Below, in pieces: positions 23,061 to 32,316 of a stretch of DNA of 64,000 nucleotides (position 1 is the first letter of the stretch; the number at the start of each line of letters is the position of its first letter). Location: the NCBI RefSeq assembly GCF_042646165.1, contig NZ_JBHRTC010000011.1, one strand, 5' to 3'. Below the pieces are notes generated by a model that was not told the origin of the DNA, made no database searches, and saw only the letters and a program-made list of their open reading frames with translations. A program made the position numbers and the translations under genes. The DNA comes from Microbaculum marinum. GTDB taxonomy: Bacteria > Pseudomonadota > Alphaproteobacteria > Rhizobiales > Tepidamorphaceae.

Positions 23061-23941
23061 ACGCGCACGACGGCGCGAATTTCTCTGCATATCTCGGCGA
23101 CTGCGTCGATGTAGTAGCGCAGCTGCCGGACAACAGCATCGGGTTGTCGGTGTATTCGCCGCCCTTCGCAGGCCTCTACATCTACAACGACTCTGAAGCC
23201 GACATGGGCAACTGTGCGGATGATGGGGAGTTCATCCAGCACTACCGGTTCCTGATCGATCAGCTCTACCGGGTGACCATCCCGGGGCGCCTGGTCGCGG
23301 TGCACTGCAAGGACCTCGTCTACTACAAGACTCAGCGAGGAACCGCCGGGTTGCGCGATTTTCCCGGCGACCTCATTCGAGCGCACACCGCCGCCGGCTT
23401 CGACTTCCATTCTCGGGTCACGATTTGGCGGTGCCCGGTCCGCGAGATGACGAAGACCAAGGCTCACGGCCTTCTGTACAAGCAGCTTCGCGCGGATAGT
23501 TCGTTCTCCAGGCAGGGTCTCCCCGAGTACTTCGTCGTCTTCCGCAAATGGGCGAAGGACGGCGACGAGCCGCGTCCGATCACCCACACCCCGGAGACGT
23601 TCCCGCTGCAGCAGTGGCAGGAATATGCCTCGCCAGTCTGGATGAACACCCGCGAAACGGACGTCCTCAACGCAAAGGCAGCCAAAGCACCCGGCGACGA
23701 AAAGCACATCTGTCCGATGCCGCTCGATATCACCGAGCGGGTGGTCTCGCTGTGGAGCAACCCCGGCGACGTCGTGCTGTCTCCCTTTATGGGGATCGGA
23801 TCAGAAGGCTACGTCGCGCTGAGGCTCGGCCGGAAGTTCATCGGCGTCGAGCTGAAGGAATCCTACTGGCGCCAGGCCTGTCGGTACCTCGATGCGGAGG
23901 ACCGGCAATCGGATCTGTTCGTGGCGGAAGCCGCTGAATGA
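23039..23941 (+). CDS. Site-specific DNA methyltransferase (N4/N6 amino type)
   Basis: A 300-residue beta-type amino methyltransferase. Catalytic motif IV is SPPF (40-43), a pattern seen in N4-cytosine or N6-adenine enzymes. The SAM-binding motif I is near the C-terminus: LSPFMGIGSEGYVALRLGRKFIGVEL. It modifies adenine or cytosine exocyclic nitrogen. With the C5 enzyme at 9090, the prophage has at least two orphan methylases and no visible restriction partner. Confidence 0.85.
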   Translation: MAEVRCLNAHDGANFSAYLGDCVDVVAQLPDNSIGLSVYSPPFAGLYIYNDSEADMGNCADDGEFIQHYRFLIDQLYRVTIPGRLVAVHCKDLVYYKTQRGTAGLRDFPGDLIRAHTAAGFDFHSRVTIWRCPVREMTKTKAHGLLYKQLRADSSFSRQGLPEYFVVFRKWAKDGDEPRPITHTPETFPLQQWQEYASPVWMNTRETDVLNAKAAKAPGDEKHICPMPLDITERVVSLWSNPGDVVLSPFMGIGSEGYVALRLGRKFIGVELKESYWRQACRYLDAEDRQSDLFVAEAAE

Positions 23942-24159
23942 CCGCCACGACCGCCACAGCCCAGCCGCGCGAGCGCACGGATTACTTCACCGTGATGCAG
24001 GACGTGATGAGCGTCATGCAGCACCGCCGCGCCACCTACGAGATCCTCGTTGCCGCGGGCCACCGCCGCGCCGATCCGACCGAGGAGAGGATCATTGGGT
24101 CGCTTGAGAAGGCCGCTGAGCTGGCCGAATGGGCGCACTACAGGAAGGGGGGTGCCTAG
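23938..24159 (+). CDS. Small hypothetical phage protein
   Basis: A 73-residue helical protein (DYFTVMQDVMSVMQHRRATYEILVAAGHRRADPTEERIIGSLEKAAELAEWAHY) starting in an ATGA overlap with the methylase. No family known. Confidence 0.55.
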   Translation: MTATTATAQPRERTDYFTVMQDVMSVMQHRRATYEILVAAGHRRADPTEERIIGSLEKAAELAEWAHYRKGGA

Positions 24160-24639
24160 GTGTCAGCCCCTCCATGGATGCCACTCTACGTCGCCGACTA
24201 TCTCGCCGACACAGGACATCTGAGCACCGTCGAACACGGCGCGTACCTGCTGCTGATCATGCACTATTGGCAGAACGGCGGGCTGCCGGACGACGACCGG
24301 AAGCTCGCTCGAATCTGCCGCATGCCGGTGAAGGAATGGTCCGAAATACGGGAAACGCTTGCTGACCTTTTCGAATGCGATTGGCAGCACAAGCGCATTG
24401 CAGGCGAATTGGCAACCGCATGCGAAACCATGGCTAAACGCAGTGCGGCCGGAAGGGCAGGCGCATCCGCTCGCTATAGCAAACGCAGTAGCAATCGCAC
24501 GGCAAGCGCAAAGCAATCGAATGCACCTACACCATCACCTACACCAAGAACTCCTATCCAGGTTGATGAAACTCCTGCTGAGGGGGAGAGGGACGTAGGG
24601 CAGGCCGGCGTCCCGCTCAGCCGGGGAGGGGCGTCGTGA
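24160..24639 (+). CDS. DUF1376 (YdaU-like) phage protein
   Basis: A 159-residue protein starting at GTG 24160 directly after the previous TAG. It has the DUF1376 pattern: PPWMPLYVADYLADTGHLSTVEHGAYLLLIMHYWQNGGLPDDDRKLARICRMPVKEW. A low-complexity tail of serine/threonine/proline follows. These proteins are common in the replication modules of lambdoid phages and have a winged-helix fold. Confidence 0.85.
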   Translation: MSAPPWMPLYVADYLADTGHLSTVEHGAYLLLIMHYWQNGGLPDDDRKLARICRMPVKEWSEIRETLADLFECDWQHKRIAGELATACETMAKRSAAGRAGASARYSKRSSNRTASAKQSNAPTPSPTPRTPIQVDETPAEGERDVGQAGVPLSRGGAS

Positions 24640-26138
24640 ACAGCGAGCTCCGCCCTCACCAGATCGAGGCAATGAGCCGCCTCCGTCAATCCCTGGTCGG
24701 GGGAAGGCGTCGGCCGATGATCCAGGCGCCGACCGGCTTCGGAAAGACGATCCTCGCCGCGGCGATCGTAGACGGCGCGCTTCGCAAGGGGAACCGGGTT
24801 ACGTTCGTGGTGCCGGCGCTTTCGCTGATCGACCAGACCGTGCAGTCGTTCTGGGCCGAAGGAATCCGCGACGTCGGCGTGATCCAGGCGAACCACGAGA
24901 TGACCAACGCGAGCCGGCCTGTTCAGGTCGCGAGCGTGCAGACCCTTCAGCGCCGGGAACTGCCCGAAGCCGACGTGGTGGTGATCGACGAGGCGCACCG
25001 GTGGTACCAGTTCTATGCCGACTGGATGGCCCGGCCGGAGTGGTCTGCCGTGCCGTTCGTCGGGCTTTCGGCGACGCCGTGGACGAAGGGTCTGGGGCGG
25101 TATTTCGATGATCTGATCGTGGCGGCGACCACCGCGAAACTCATCGACGCCGGGTATCTCTCGCCGTTCCGCGTCTTCGCCCCGGCGCATCCGGATCTGA
25201 CCGGTGTTCGCACCGTGGCCGGAGACTACCACGAAGGCGACCTGTCCGACGCGATCGACAAGCCGGACTTGACGGCGGACATCGTCGAGACCTGGCGCAA
25301 GCTCGGGGAGGACAGGCCGACGCTGGTCTTCGCCGTGGACAGGGCGCATGCCCGCCACCTTGCGGAGCGGTTCTCGGAAACGGGCGTGGCCACGGCCTAC
25401 GTCGATGCGTTCACCGATAGCGAGGAACGCGAGACGATCCGCAGGCGGTTCCACGCCGGCGACGTCCAGGTTGTCGTGAACATCGCGACGATGATCTTCG
25501 GCGTCGACTGGGACGTGCGCTGCATCGTCTTCGCCCGGCCGACGAAGTCCGAAATGCTGTGGGTCCAGGCGATCGGCAGGGGACTTCGCACGGCGCCAGG
25601 CAAGGCCGATCTGATCGTACTGGATCATTCGGACACCGCGCTGAGGCTCGGGCTGCCCACGGACATTCAACACGACAGGCTCAACGAAGGCCGCAAGGGA
25701 TCGTCCAAATGCGAGCGCGAGCGGTCCGTGCCGTTGCCGAAGGAATGCCCGTCCTGCACGTTCCTCAAGCCGCCCGGGCTCCATACGTGCCCCTCGTGCG
25801 GCTTTGCGCCGGAGAGGCGAACGGAGGTCGCGACCGGCGACGGTGAGCTGGTGGAGATCGGCAAGCGCGGCTCGAAGCTGAGCGCTGCGGAGCGTCGGAA
25901 CCGGACCGATGACTGGTCGGTCAAGGTGAGCTTCATCCAGCAGCTCAAACGGTATGCGCAGGACAAGGGTCGGTCCCCGGGCTGGGTTGCCCATGCCTAC
26001 CGGGAATATTACGGGTGCTGGCCGAACGATCGGCGCCTGAAGGACGCGGAACCGGCCGCAGGGGTCGGCGAAGTGGTGCGGAGCTGGATTCGGGCGAAGG
26101 ATATCCGGTACGCCAAGGCACGGGGTAGGGCGGCGTGA
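24636..26138 (+). CDS. DEAD/DEAH helicase with C-terminal zinc ribbon
   Basis: A 500-residue SF2 helicase. Motif I APTGFGKT (31-38), motif II DEAH (118-121), motif III SATPW, motif VI QAIGRGLRTAPGK. A four-cysteine zinc ribbon (CPSCTF...TCPSCGF) lies after the helicase core, near residues 370-390, followed by a helical C-terminal domain. It probably unwinds DNA or loads at forks, next to the primase. Confidence 0.88.
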   Translation: MNSELRPHQIEAMSRLRQSLVGGRRRPMIQAPTGFGKTILAAAIVDGALRKGNRVTFVVPALSLIDQTVQSFWAEGIRDVGVIQANHEMTNASRPVQVASVQTLQRRELPEADVVVIDEAHRWYQFYADWMARPEWSAVPFVGLSATPWTKGLGRYFDDLIVAATTAKLIDAGYLSPFRVFAPAHPDLTGVRTVAGDYHEGDLSDAIDKPDLTADIVETWRKLGEDRPTLVFAVDRAHARHLAERFSETGVATAYVDAFTDSEERETIRRRFHAGDVQVVVNIATMIFGVDWDVRCIVFARPTKSEMLWVQAIGRGLRTAPGKADLIVLDHSDTALRLGLPTDIQHDRLNEGRKGSSKCERERSVPLPKECPSCTFLKPPGLHTCPSCGFAPERRTEVATGDGELVEIGKRGSKLSAAERRNRTDDWSVKVSFIQQLKRYAQDKGRSPGWVAHAYREYYGCWPNDRRLKDAEPAAGVGEVVRSWIRAKDIRYAKARGRAA

Positions 26139-27064
26139 CGGCGCTTCGCGACCTCGCCAAGGGCCGGTGGCCATCCCTTCTCGGAATGCTGGGGATTGAC
26201 CGGCGCTTCTTAAATGGTCGGCACGGGCCCTGTCCGATCTGCGAGGGCGGCAGGGACCGGTTCCGGTTCGACGACAAGGACGGCGTCGGCAGCTGGATCT
26301 GCTCGGTCTGTGGGGCAGGCGACGGCTTCGCGCTGCTCATGCGCATAAAGGGCTGGGACTTCGCGGAATGCGCCCGCGAGATCGAAGCCATCGTCGGCAA
26401 GGCCGAGACGACGCAGACCAGGCGAACCCGGGACGAGCGATCTCTGCGGGACGCGATGAACCGCCTCTGGTCAAACGGCAAGCCGATCGAGCGTGGCGAT
26501 CCCGTGGCGTTCTATCTCGAGTGCCGTGGCCTCGACCTCAGCAGCTTTCCGCCGGCGCTGCGCTTCGTGGAGAGATGCCGGTACCAGGAGGAGCCGCCGA
26601 CCTGGCACCCGGCGATGATCGCGAAGGTGCTGGCGCCGGACGGCAAGCCGGTCACCCTCCATCGAACCTATCTCGACATGAACGGCAAGAAGGCGGCCGT
26701 CGAGGCGCCGCGGCGGCTGATGCCCGGCAAGATCGTGAAAGGATGCGCGATCCGGTTGGGGCCGGCGGGCGACGTGCTCGGCGTTGCCGAGGGAATCGAG
26801 ACGGCACTGTCGGCGGCGCAGATGTGGAGCATCCCGGTCTGGGCCGCGATCAACGCCGGCATGCTGATGGCATGGGAGCCGCCGGAGGAAGTGAAGGAGG
26901 TCATCGTGTTCGGGGACAATGACGAGAGCTACGCGGGCCAGTCAGCGGCATATGCGCTTGGGCACCGGCTGGCGGCGAAGGGGTGGAGAGTATCGGTGGC
27001 GATACCGCCGCAACCGGGCGACTGGAACGACGTGCTGCAGGCGAAGTTGGAGCAGGCGGCGTGA
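26135..27064 (+). CDS. Phage primase with zinc finger and toprim domain
   Basis: A 309-residue protein starting at GTG 26135 in an overlap. Zinc-binding C33, C36, C56 and C59 (CPIC...CSVC) match a CHC2-type primase zinc finger. The toprim-like region has VLGVAEGIETALSA and VIVFGDNDESYAGQSAA. It synthesises primers for phage replication. It lacks a fused helicase, consistent with a separate helicase at 24636. Confidence 0.85.
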   Translation: MTALRDLAKGRWPSLLGMLGIDRRFLNGRHGPCPICEGGRDRFRFDDKDGVGSWICSVCGAGDGFALLMRIKGWDFAECAREIEAIVGKAETTQTRRTRDERSLRDAMNRLWSNGKPIERGDPVAFYLECRGLDLSSFPPALRFVERCRYQEEPPTWHPAMIAKVLAPDGKPVTLHRTYLDMNGKKAAVEAPRRLMPGKIVKGCAIRLGPAGDVLGVAEGIETALSAAQMWSIPVWAAINAGMLMAWEPPEEVKEVIVFGDNDESYAGQSAAYALGHRLAAKGWRVSVAIPPQPGDWNDVLQAKLEQAA

Positions 27065-27084
27065 CGGGCGTTTGGACGATCTGC

Positions 27085-27492
27085 CTATCCCTCCCGCGCG
27101 ATCTTCTCCCGGGCTGCGGTGGCGAGATAGCCGGACCTGGTGGTGCCGGCAATGCGCGCTGCCGCGTCGATCGCGTCGACCACGCCGCTGTCCAGCGATA
27201 CATTGATCCGGGTCGGCCGCCCGGTCGAACGGACCAGCGGAACGCTCGCCAGGAAAGCGCCCTCCGCCAGCGCCTCGCGCACCTCCTGGTCCGCCCGCAC
27301 CTTGTCGATGCTGCGGGGCAGGGGAACGGTTTCCCCGTCGGCTTCCGCGGTTTCCGCCCAAAGGCGCAACGCCTCCTGCGCGTTGGCGAGCGCCTCCTCC
27401 GGAGTATCGCCGCCGCTCGTGCAGCCGGGCATATCCGGAACCCAGACGCCGAAGCTGCCCGGATCTCCGTCAACAACGACCACGTATCTCAT
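27085..27492 (-). CDS. hicB: HicB-type antitoxin
   Basis: A 135-residue protein starting at ATG 27492 with AGGAG 7 bases upstream. The N-terminal RNase H-like HicB fold (YVVVVDGDPGSFGVWVPDMPGCTSGGDTPEEALANAQEAL) neutralises HicA. The C-terminal region (RPTRINVSLDSGVVDAIDAAARIAGTTRSGYLATAAREKI) is a ribbon-helix-helix DNA-binding domain, which would bind the hicAB operator. It follows hicA with a 27-base gap. Confidence 0.92.
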   Translation of the reverse strand: MRYVVVVDGDPGSFGVWVPDMPGCTSGGDTPEEALANAQEALRLWAETAEADGETVPLPRSIDKVRADQEVREALAEGAFLASVPLVRSTGRPTRINVSLDSGVVDAIDAAARIAGTTRSGYLATAAREKIAREG

Positions 27493-27519
27493 CACTTTGC
27501 TCCTGTTCACACCGGCTGG

Positions 27520-27711
27520 TCAGAGCCAGCCGGCGACTTTGGCGATTTGCCGGGCGACGCCGACCGACACAGTTTTGTGCCGGGGGAGGACGATGCGGCC
27601 CGGCCGGTCCGGGTGGGTATAGACATCATGGTTGCCGCCGCCCCGGTTGATCCAGCCTTCCCGCTCCAGCTTCCGGGAAATCTTGGCTTTGTTGGTCTCG
27701 AACGTCGGCAT
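27520..27711 (-). CDS. hicA: HicA-type mRNA interferase toxin
   Basis: A 63-residue protein, the size of HicA toxins. It has the double-stranded RNA-binding-like fold signature KISRKLEREGWINRGGGNHDVYTHPDRPGRIVLPRHK, with catalytic-type histidine in GGNHD. HicA cleaves mRNA when free of HicB. The gene precedes hicB, as is usual, and is under the promoter at 27736-27764. It could stabilise the prophage. Confidence 0.9.
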   Translation of the reverse strand: MPTFETNKAKISRKLEREGWINRGGGNHDVYTHPDRPGRIVLPRHKTVSVGVARQIAKVAGWL

Positions 27712-27727
27712 GTCCCTGTCCCGTTGT

Positions 27728-27764
27728 TGTGTATAAATATACACACAAAGGATGAGGCCGTCAA
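27728..27764 (-). promoter_or_regulatory. hicAB promoter with palindromic operator
   Basis: On the minus strand TTGACG (27759-27764), 17 bases and TATATT (27736-27741) form a good promoter. The -10 lies inside TGTGTATA-AA-TATACACA (27728-27745), a perfect inverted repeat with a two-base spacer, a likely binding site for the ribbon-helix-helix part of HicB. This AT-rich site stands out from its surroundings. Confidence 0.75.
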
Positions 27765-27886
27765 TCGTTGCTGCGCAAAAAAATACACACTTCCGAGCCG
27801 GCGATGATGCGGACGCAGAACACCATTCGCCGGGGCAGCAGGCGCATTGTAGTCGGATGCACGGTGCTGGAAGGGAGCGACGTCGA

Positions 27887-28477
27887 ATGAGATCTGCAGC
27901 GTCAATCTTTGCCGATCCGATTATGTTTGACGCCGACCATGAACGCACGATTGAGGCGATCGAGTTGGCAGCTGAAGTGGCGCGGGCCGACAAAGGTATG
28001 CTCGGCGTACGCCGCTCTGATGCCGTCTGGTACGCGTTGCGCGAGGCGATGGAGACGCTTCGTCGCCTGCCGGACCGTGAAGCGGGATGGTTGTATTGCC
28101 AGCGCTCGCTGTGGCCTGAGTTCGCTCATGACCACGAAGACAAGGTCGAAGCTTACGCAACAATGCTCGAACGGGTGAAGATCGGGGAACTCCCGGTCGA
28201 GGCGCTGGCCCCCCGCCGACCGCCCGTTTCGCCGAAGGCTGTCTCTCGCATGGAACTAGTCTTCGGCTGGAACGCGTATGTCGTGAGCAAGTACCGGCGC
28301 CGGGATTGGCGGATACTGTGCATGTCGGCTAACGGAACGCCCGCCGGATCGGTGGCGCGGATCTCCCATTGCTCCAAGCGGACGGTTTACGATCGGCGAG
28401 AACTGCAAACTGCGGCGATCGCGCGCGGGTTGTTAGGGAGATACCCGGATGTTTTCCCAAATGACCTGATTGCGTGA
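27887..28477 (+). CDS. DUF6362-type phage protein
   Basis: A 196-residue protein starting at ATG 27887 (AAGGGAG upstream). Characteristic blocks are AVWYALREAMETLRRLPDREAGWLYCQRSLWPEF, LAPRRPPVSPKAVSRMELVFGW and a C-terminal HTH-like GSVARISHCSKRTVYDRRELQTAAIARGL. The HTH suggests DNA binding; in many phages such a gene sits immediately before the terminase and may control late genes, which is inference. Confidence 0.65.
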   Translation: MRSAASIFADPIMFDADHERTIEAIELAAEVARADKGMLGVRRSDAVWYALREAMETLRRLPDREAGWLYCQRSLWPEFAHDHEDKVEAYATMLERVKIGELPVEALAPRRPPVSPKAVSRMELVFGWNAYVVSKYRRRDWRILCMSANGTPAGSVARISHCSKRTVYDRRELQTAAIARGLLGRYPDVFPNDLIA

Positions 28478-28716
28478 ATCGCGCGATTTGCGCATATTTG
28501 CTGAGCATGATGCGAAGATCTCGCCCCGCCGCTGGCATAGTCCCGGCTGCGGGTTGAATTCGCTCCAGCCTGCCCAAGCTGGAATCCAAATTGGCGGACG
28601 CGTCTCCAATACGCGTCACCGCGTCCAGAATTATCTCAAACTCGATATCGACAACTCTGCGCTCTCTGTCCTCGTGATGGCGGAACTCGCCTCGGAGCGC
28701 TTGGACCAGTGGGAAG

Positions 28717-29274
28717 ATGAGCAAGACGACGAAGAAGGCGACGACCGCAAAGCGGACGAGCCGGAAGGCGCGGAAACCGCGTCAGAGCCGAACAAACCGA
28801 ACGGCCAATCAAAAGGCCGAAGCCCAGGCGGGAAGTCGCGGCAATAACGGTGGCGGCCGCAAGGAACGCTTCACCCCGGAACAGGTGGTTGAGGCCTTGC
28901 GGCAGTCGGGAGGTATTCAGGCTGGCGCCGCACAGCTGCTCAAGTGCAGCCGATCAACCGTTACCGACTACCTGCACCGATATCCCGAGATCGCCGAACG
29001 GTTGCCGGATATCGGGGAGGAGACGTTAGATCTGGCAGAATTGGGGCTGCTCAACGAGATCAAGAGCCAGAACCTCACCGCGATCATCTTCTTCCTGAAA
29101 ACGAGGGGAAAGCATCGCGGCTACGTGCAGCGCGTCGAGAATACCGGTCCGGACGGCGGACCTCAGCAGCACGAACACACGAACCTGCCCGACCTCTCCT
29201 CGGCGACCACCGACGAGCTGCGCAAGCAGGTGGAGGAGTTGACCCGGGCCGCCGAGGCGCTCGCCGACGCATGA
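28717..29274 (+). CDS. Phage terminase small subunit
   Basis: A 185-residue protein. The first 50 residues are basic and low-complexity (KKATTAKRTSRKARKPRQSR). Then FTPEQVVEALRQSGGIQAGAAQLLKCSRSTVTDYLHRYPEIAE is an HTH typical of small terminases, followed by a helical oligomerisation part and KTRGKHRGYVQRVENTG. It selects phage DNA for packaging. It lies just before the large subunit. Confidence 0.8.
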   Translation: MSKTTKKATTAKRTSRKARKPRQSRTNRTANQKAEAQAGSRGNNGGGRKERFTPEQVVEALRQSGGIQAGAAQLLKCSRSTVTDYLHRYPEIAERLPDIGEETLDLAELGLLNEIKSQNLTAIIFFLKTRGKHRGYVQRVENTGPDGGPQQHEHTNLPDLSSATTDELRKQVEELTRAAEALADA

Positions 29275-29347
29275 GCCCACCCTCGGTTGTGTCGCCTCCC
29301 TTCGAGTGCGGCAATTCCCGGGGCGGATACCAACCGGCGGTTGATTG

Positions 29348-30916
29348 ATGGCAATTCCTGGTCTCGGACGTGGCGCGGCCGCCGACCGTGCCGCCCTGCG
29401 AGCCCAGATCGAACTGCAACGCGATCACCGACTCCGCGAGCTCGCTGAGCGCAAGCTGTCCGAGTTCACGCGGCAGGGCTGGAAGTACGTCGACCCGGCG
29501 GTCTATGTCGACGGCTGGCATGTCGACGCGATCGGCGAGCACCTCGAGGCGGTCGTCCGCCGGCAGATACTGCGCCTGATCGTCAACATCCCGCCCAGGC
29601 ACATGAAGTCGATCGGCATCAACGTGATGATGCCGGCGTGGATCTGGGCGCAGGACCCCGACCCCCTCAACGAGGGACACGGCCGCAACGTTCGACCGGG
29701 GACCTGGATGGGGCCCGGCGTCAGGTTCCTGTCCGCCTCCTACGACATCCGGCTGGCGACCCGCGACAACGTCAAATGCCGCCGCGTGCTCGAGTCGCCA
29801 TGGTTCAAGAAGAACTGGCCGGAGCGGGTGACCTTCGCGGCCGACCAGAACACGAAGTCCTACTACGAGAACCGGCAAGGCGGCGCCCGGTTCGCCACGT
29901 CGTCCAAGGCCGGCGTGACCGGCGAGGGCGGCGACATCATCATCATCGACGACCCGATCAATGTCCGTGACGCCGATTCCGAGGCCGTTCGCGAGGACGT
30001 TCTAGAGTGGTGGTCGGAGAGCCTGCCGACCCGCCTTAACGACCAGAAGACGGGTGTCTTCATCGTCGTCATGCAGCGCGTCCACGAGCGCGACCTGACC
30101 GGTTACATCCTCGCCAAGGAACTCGGCTGGGACCATCTCTGCCTGCCGGCGCGCTTCGAGAGCGACCACCCGACGCCGGTGATCTCGTCGATCGGCTTCA
30201 AGGATCCGCGCAAGGACGGCGAGTTGCTCTGGCCGGAGCGCTTTGGCCAGGCCGAGTTCGACAAGCTGTCGCTCAGCCTGGGGACCTACGCGACCGCCGG
30301 CCAACTCCAGCAGCGCCCGACGCCGCGCGAAGGCGGCATGTTCAAGCGCCACTGGTTCGAGGTGCTGCCGGCAGCGCCGGCGAAGGCGAAGCGCGTCAGG
30401 TATTGGGATCTCGCCGGGACCGTCGACAAGCAGGGGACCGACCCGGACTGGACCGCAGGTCTCCGCCTGTCGCTCGACGAAGACGGCTTCTACTACATCG
30501 AGCACGTCCGCCGGCTCCGCGAGGAAGCGCCCGAAGTCGAGAAGGCGATGAAGTCTACCGCCAGCCAGGACGGCAAGCGAGTTCGCATCGGGCTGCCGCA
30601 GGATCCCGGGCAGGCGGGCAAGGGGCAGGCCAAATACATTGTCCGCCAGCTTCGCGGCTACATCGTATCGGCGTTGCGCGAGAGCGGCTCGAAAGTGCGG
30701 CGCGCCGAGCCGGTCGCCTCGCAAGCAGAGGCCGGCAACATCAAGCTCATCCAGGACAAGGAAGGCGATCGCTGGATCGAGGCCTTCCTCGACGAAATCT
30801 CCAACTTTCCGTTCGGCGCCCATGACGACCAGGTCGACGCGCTGTCCGGCGCGTTCACGGTGTTGCTCGACGCTCCCGTTTCGGGGGGCACAACTCCAAT
30901 CAGAGGCGGCTACTGA
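29348..30916 (+). CDS. Phage terminase large subunit
   Basis: A 522-residue ATPase-nuclease starting at ATG 29348. The ATPase part has a Walker A-like NIPPRHMKS (80-88), Walker B DIIIIDDP (196-203) and a QRVHERDLTGY motif. The C-terminal nuclease shows YWDLAGTVD and AHDDQVDALSGAF, acidic residues of the RNase H-like fold. It packages DNA into heads. Unlike the GTA-type enzyme at 4038 it is complete, and the two are not close relatives. Confidence 0.92.
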   Translation: MAIPGLGRGAAADRAALRAQIELQRDHRLRELAERKLSEFTRQGWKYVDPAVYVDGWHVDAIGEHLEAVVRRQILRLIVNIPPRHMKSIGINVMMPAWIWAQDPDPLNEGHGRNVRPGTWMGPGVRFLSASYDIRLATRDNVKCRRVLESPWFKKNWPERVTFAADQNTKSYYENRQGGARFATSSKAGVTGEGGDIIIIDDPINVRDADSEAVREDVLEWWSESLPTRLNDQKTGVFIVVMQRVHERDLTGYILAKELGWDHLCLPARFESDHPTPVISSIGFKDPRKDGELLWPERFGQAEFDKLSLSLGTYATAGQLQQRPTPREGGMFKRHWFEVLPAAPAKAKRVRYWDLAGTVDKQGTDPDWTAGLRLSLDEDGFYYIEHVRRLREEAPEVEKAMKSTASQDGKRVRIGLPQDPGQAGKGQAKYIVRQLRGYIVSALRESGSKVRRAEPVASQAEAGNIKLIQDKEGDRWIEAFLDEISNFPFGAHDDQVDALSGAFTVLLDAPVSGGTTPIRGGY

Positions 30917-32316
30917 TGCCCATCACCTTTAAACCGGATTCCCGGCACCCGACCTACGTGAAGTGGTTGCCGACATGGCAGAAGATGCGGGACTGCTACG
31001 ATGGCGACGACGCCATTCGCGAGAAGAAGACCGACTATCTGCCGATGCCGTCGGGGATGATGGCGGCGCCCGATCCCGACCGGTTCTACCTGGCCTATCA
31101 GACGCGCGCCCAGATCCCCGAGCTGATGGAGCCCGCGGTTCGGGGGATGACCGGCGTCATCCACCGCAAGCCGAGCCAGTACAAGCTGCCCAGCGGCATC
31201 AAGGGGCTCGAGGAGAAGGCAACGAAGGATCGGCAGACACTAGCCGGCTTCCACGCTCGAATTACCCGAGAGGTCTTCAAGGTCGGCCGCGTCGGCATCC
31301 TCGCCGACGCCCCGAAAGATGGCGGCGAGGTCTACCTGACCAACTACACCGCGGAATCGATCATCGACTGGGATGAGGACGAAGACGGCAACCTGAACTA
31401 TCTGGTCCTCGACGAGTCAGCGCAGCGGCGCAATCCGGAGAAGGGCGAATGGGAGGACGTGGGGCGCTGGCGAGTGCTGGAGCTGATCGAAGGGATCTAC
31501 ACCCAGACGATCTACGAGCAGGCGCAGGGCGCAAGCGAACCTATTACCGTCGATGCCCCTATCACGCCGGCGGACAGCAAGGGCGCGGCGCTTTCCGAGA
31601 TCCCGTTCGTCTGCGTCGGCGCCAACGAGATCGGCATCGACCCCGATGAAGCCCCTCTCGAGGGCGTCGCCAAGGCGCAGCTCTCCATCTTCCGGCTCGA
31701 TGCCGACCGTCGGCACTCCCTGTACCTGACCAGCCAGCCGACTCCGGTCTGCATCGGCGTCGACGACGAGGACAAGGTCCCGAAGTACTTCGGCTCGTCC
31801 GTCGTCTGGAACCTGCCGCAGGGCGGTGATGCGAAGATGCTGGAGTTCTCCGGCAACGGCGTCGCCGCGATCAAGCAGGCGATCGATGACGACTTCGAGC
31901 GGGCGGTCGCCGCCGGCGCGCGCCTGATCGTCACGGACCGCCAGGGTGGCGTCGAATCGGGGGAGGCGCTGGAGCGGGTGCTCCGCTACGCGGAGATGAT
32001 GACCGGCGGCGACGGCAAGCAGGCCGTCGTGACACCGAATACCGACTTCGTCGAAGCGAAGCTCACGCCGGACGACGTCACGAAGCTCGTCAAGGGCTGG
32101 CTCGACGGCGGCTACTCCAAGCTCACCCTGTTCGAAAACCTCCAGACCGGCGGGATCATCCCCGAAGAACGCACGTTCGCCGACGAGGAGGAACTGATCA
32201 GCCAGGAAGCCCCGGACCTGTCCGTACCGCCGCCCGGGGGCGAGGAGGACGACGACGAAATCGACGACGCGACCGGCGGGGGCGAGGAGGACGAGACCGG
32301 GGACCAGGCGGCGTGA
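30916..32316 (+). CDS. Portal protein (DUF4055 type)
   Basis: A 466-residue protein starting in a TGATG overlap. The N-terminus (HPTYVKWLPTWQKMRDCYDGDDAIREKKTDYLPMPSGM) and AYQTRAQIPELMEPAVRGMTGVIHRKP match DUF4055 phage portal-like proteins. It forms the ring through which DNA enters. The C-terminus is very acidic (EEDDDEIDD). The place right after the large terminase confirms the role. Confidence 0.85.
   Translation: MPITFKPDSRHPTYVKWLPTWQKMRDCYDGDDAIREKKTDYLPMPSGMMAAPDPDRFYLAYQTRAQIPELMEPAVRGMTGVIHRKPSQYKLPSGIKGLEEKATKDRQTLAGFHARITREVFKVGRVGILADAPKDGGEVYLTNYTAESIIDWDEDEDGNLNYLVLDESAQRRNPEKGEWEDVGRWRVLELIEGIYTQTIYEQAQGASEPITVDAPITPADSKGAALSEIPFVCVGANEIGIDPDEAPLEGVAKAQLSIFRLDADRRHSLYLTSQPTPVCIGVDDEDKVPKYFGSSVVWNLPQGGDAKMLEFSGNGVAAIKQAIDDDFERAVAAGARLIVTDRQGGVESGEALERVLRYAEMMTGGDGKQAVVTPNTDFVEAKLTPDDVTKLVKGWLDGGYSKLTLFENLQTGGIIPEERTFADEEELISQEAPDLSVPPPGGEEDDDEIDDATGGGEEDETGDQAA

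Noticed and set aside
24474..26174. 566-codon minus-strand frame opposite the DEAH helicase
   Set aside because: The helicase on the plus strand shows motifs I, II, III and VI; the opposing frame has histidine/arginine-rich random character.
28329..28724. 131-codon minus-strand frame before the terminase small subunit, and the 125-codon plus-strand frame 28470-28847
   Set aside because: Neither has a family match or convincing start. The minus frame overlaps about 150 bases of the DUF6362 gene antisense. The plus frame overlaps the terminase gene. The gap 28478-28716 is best left without a gene.
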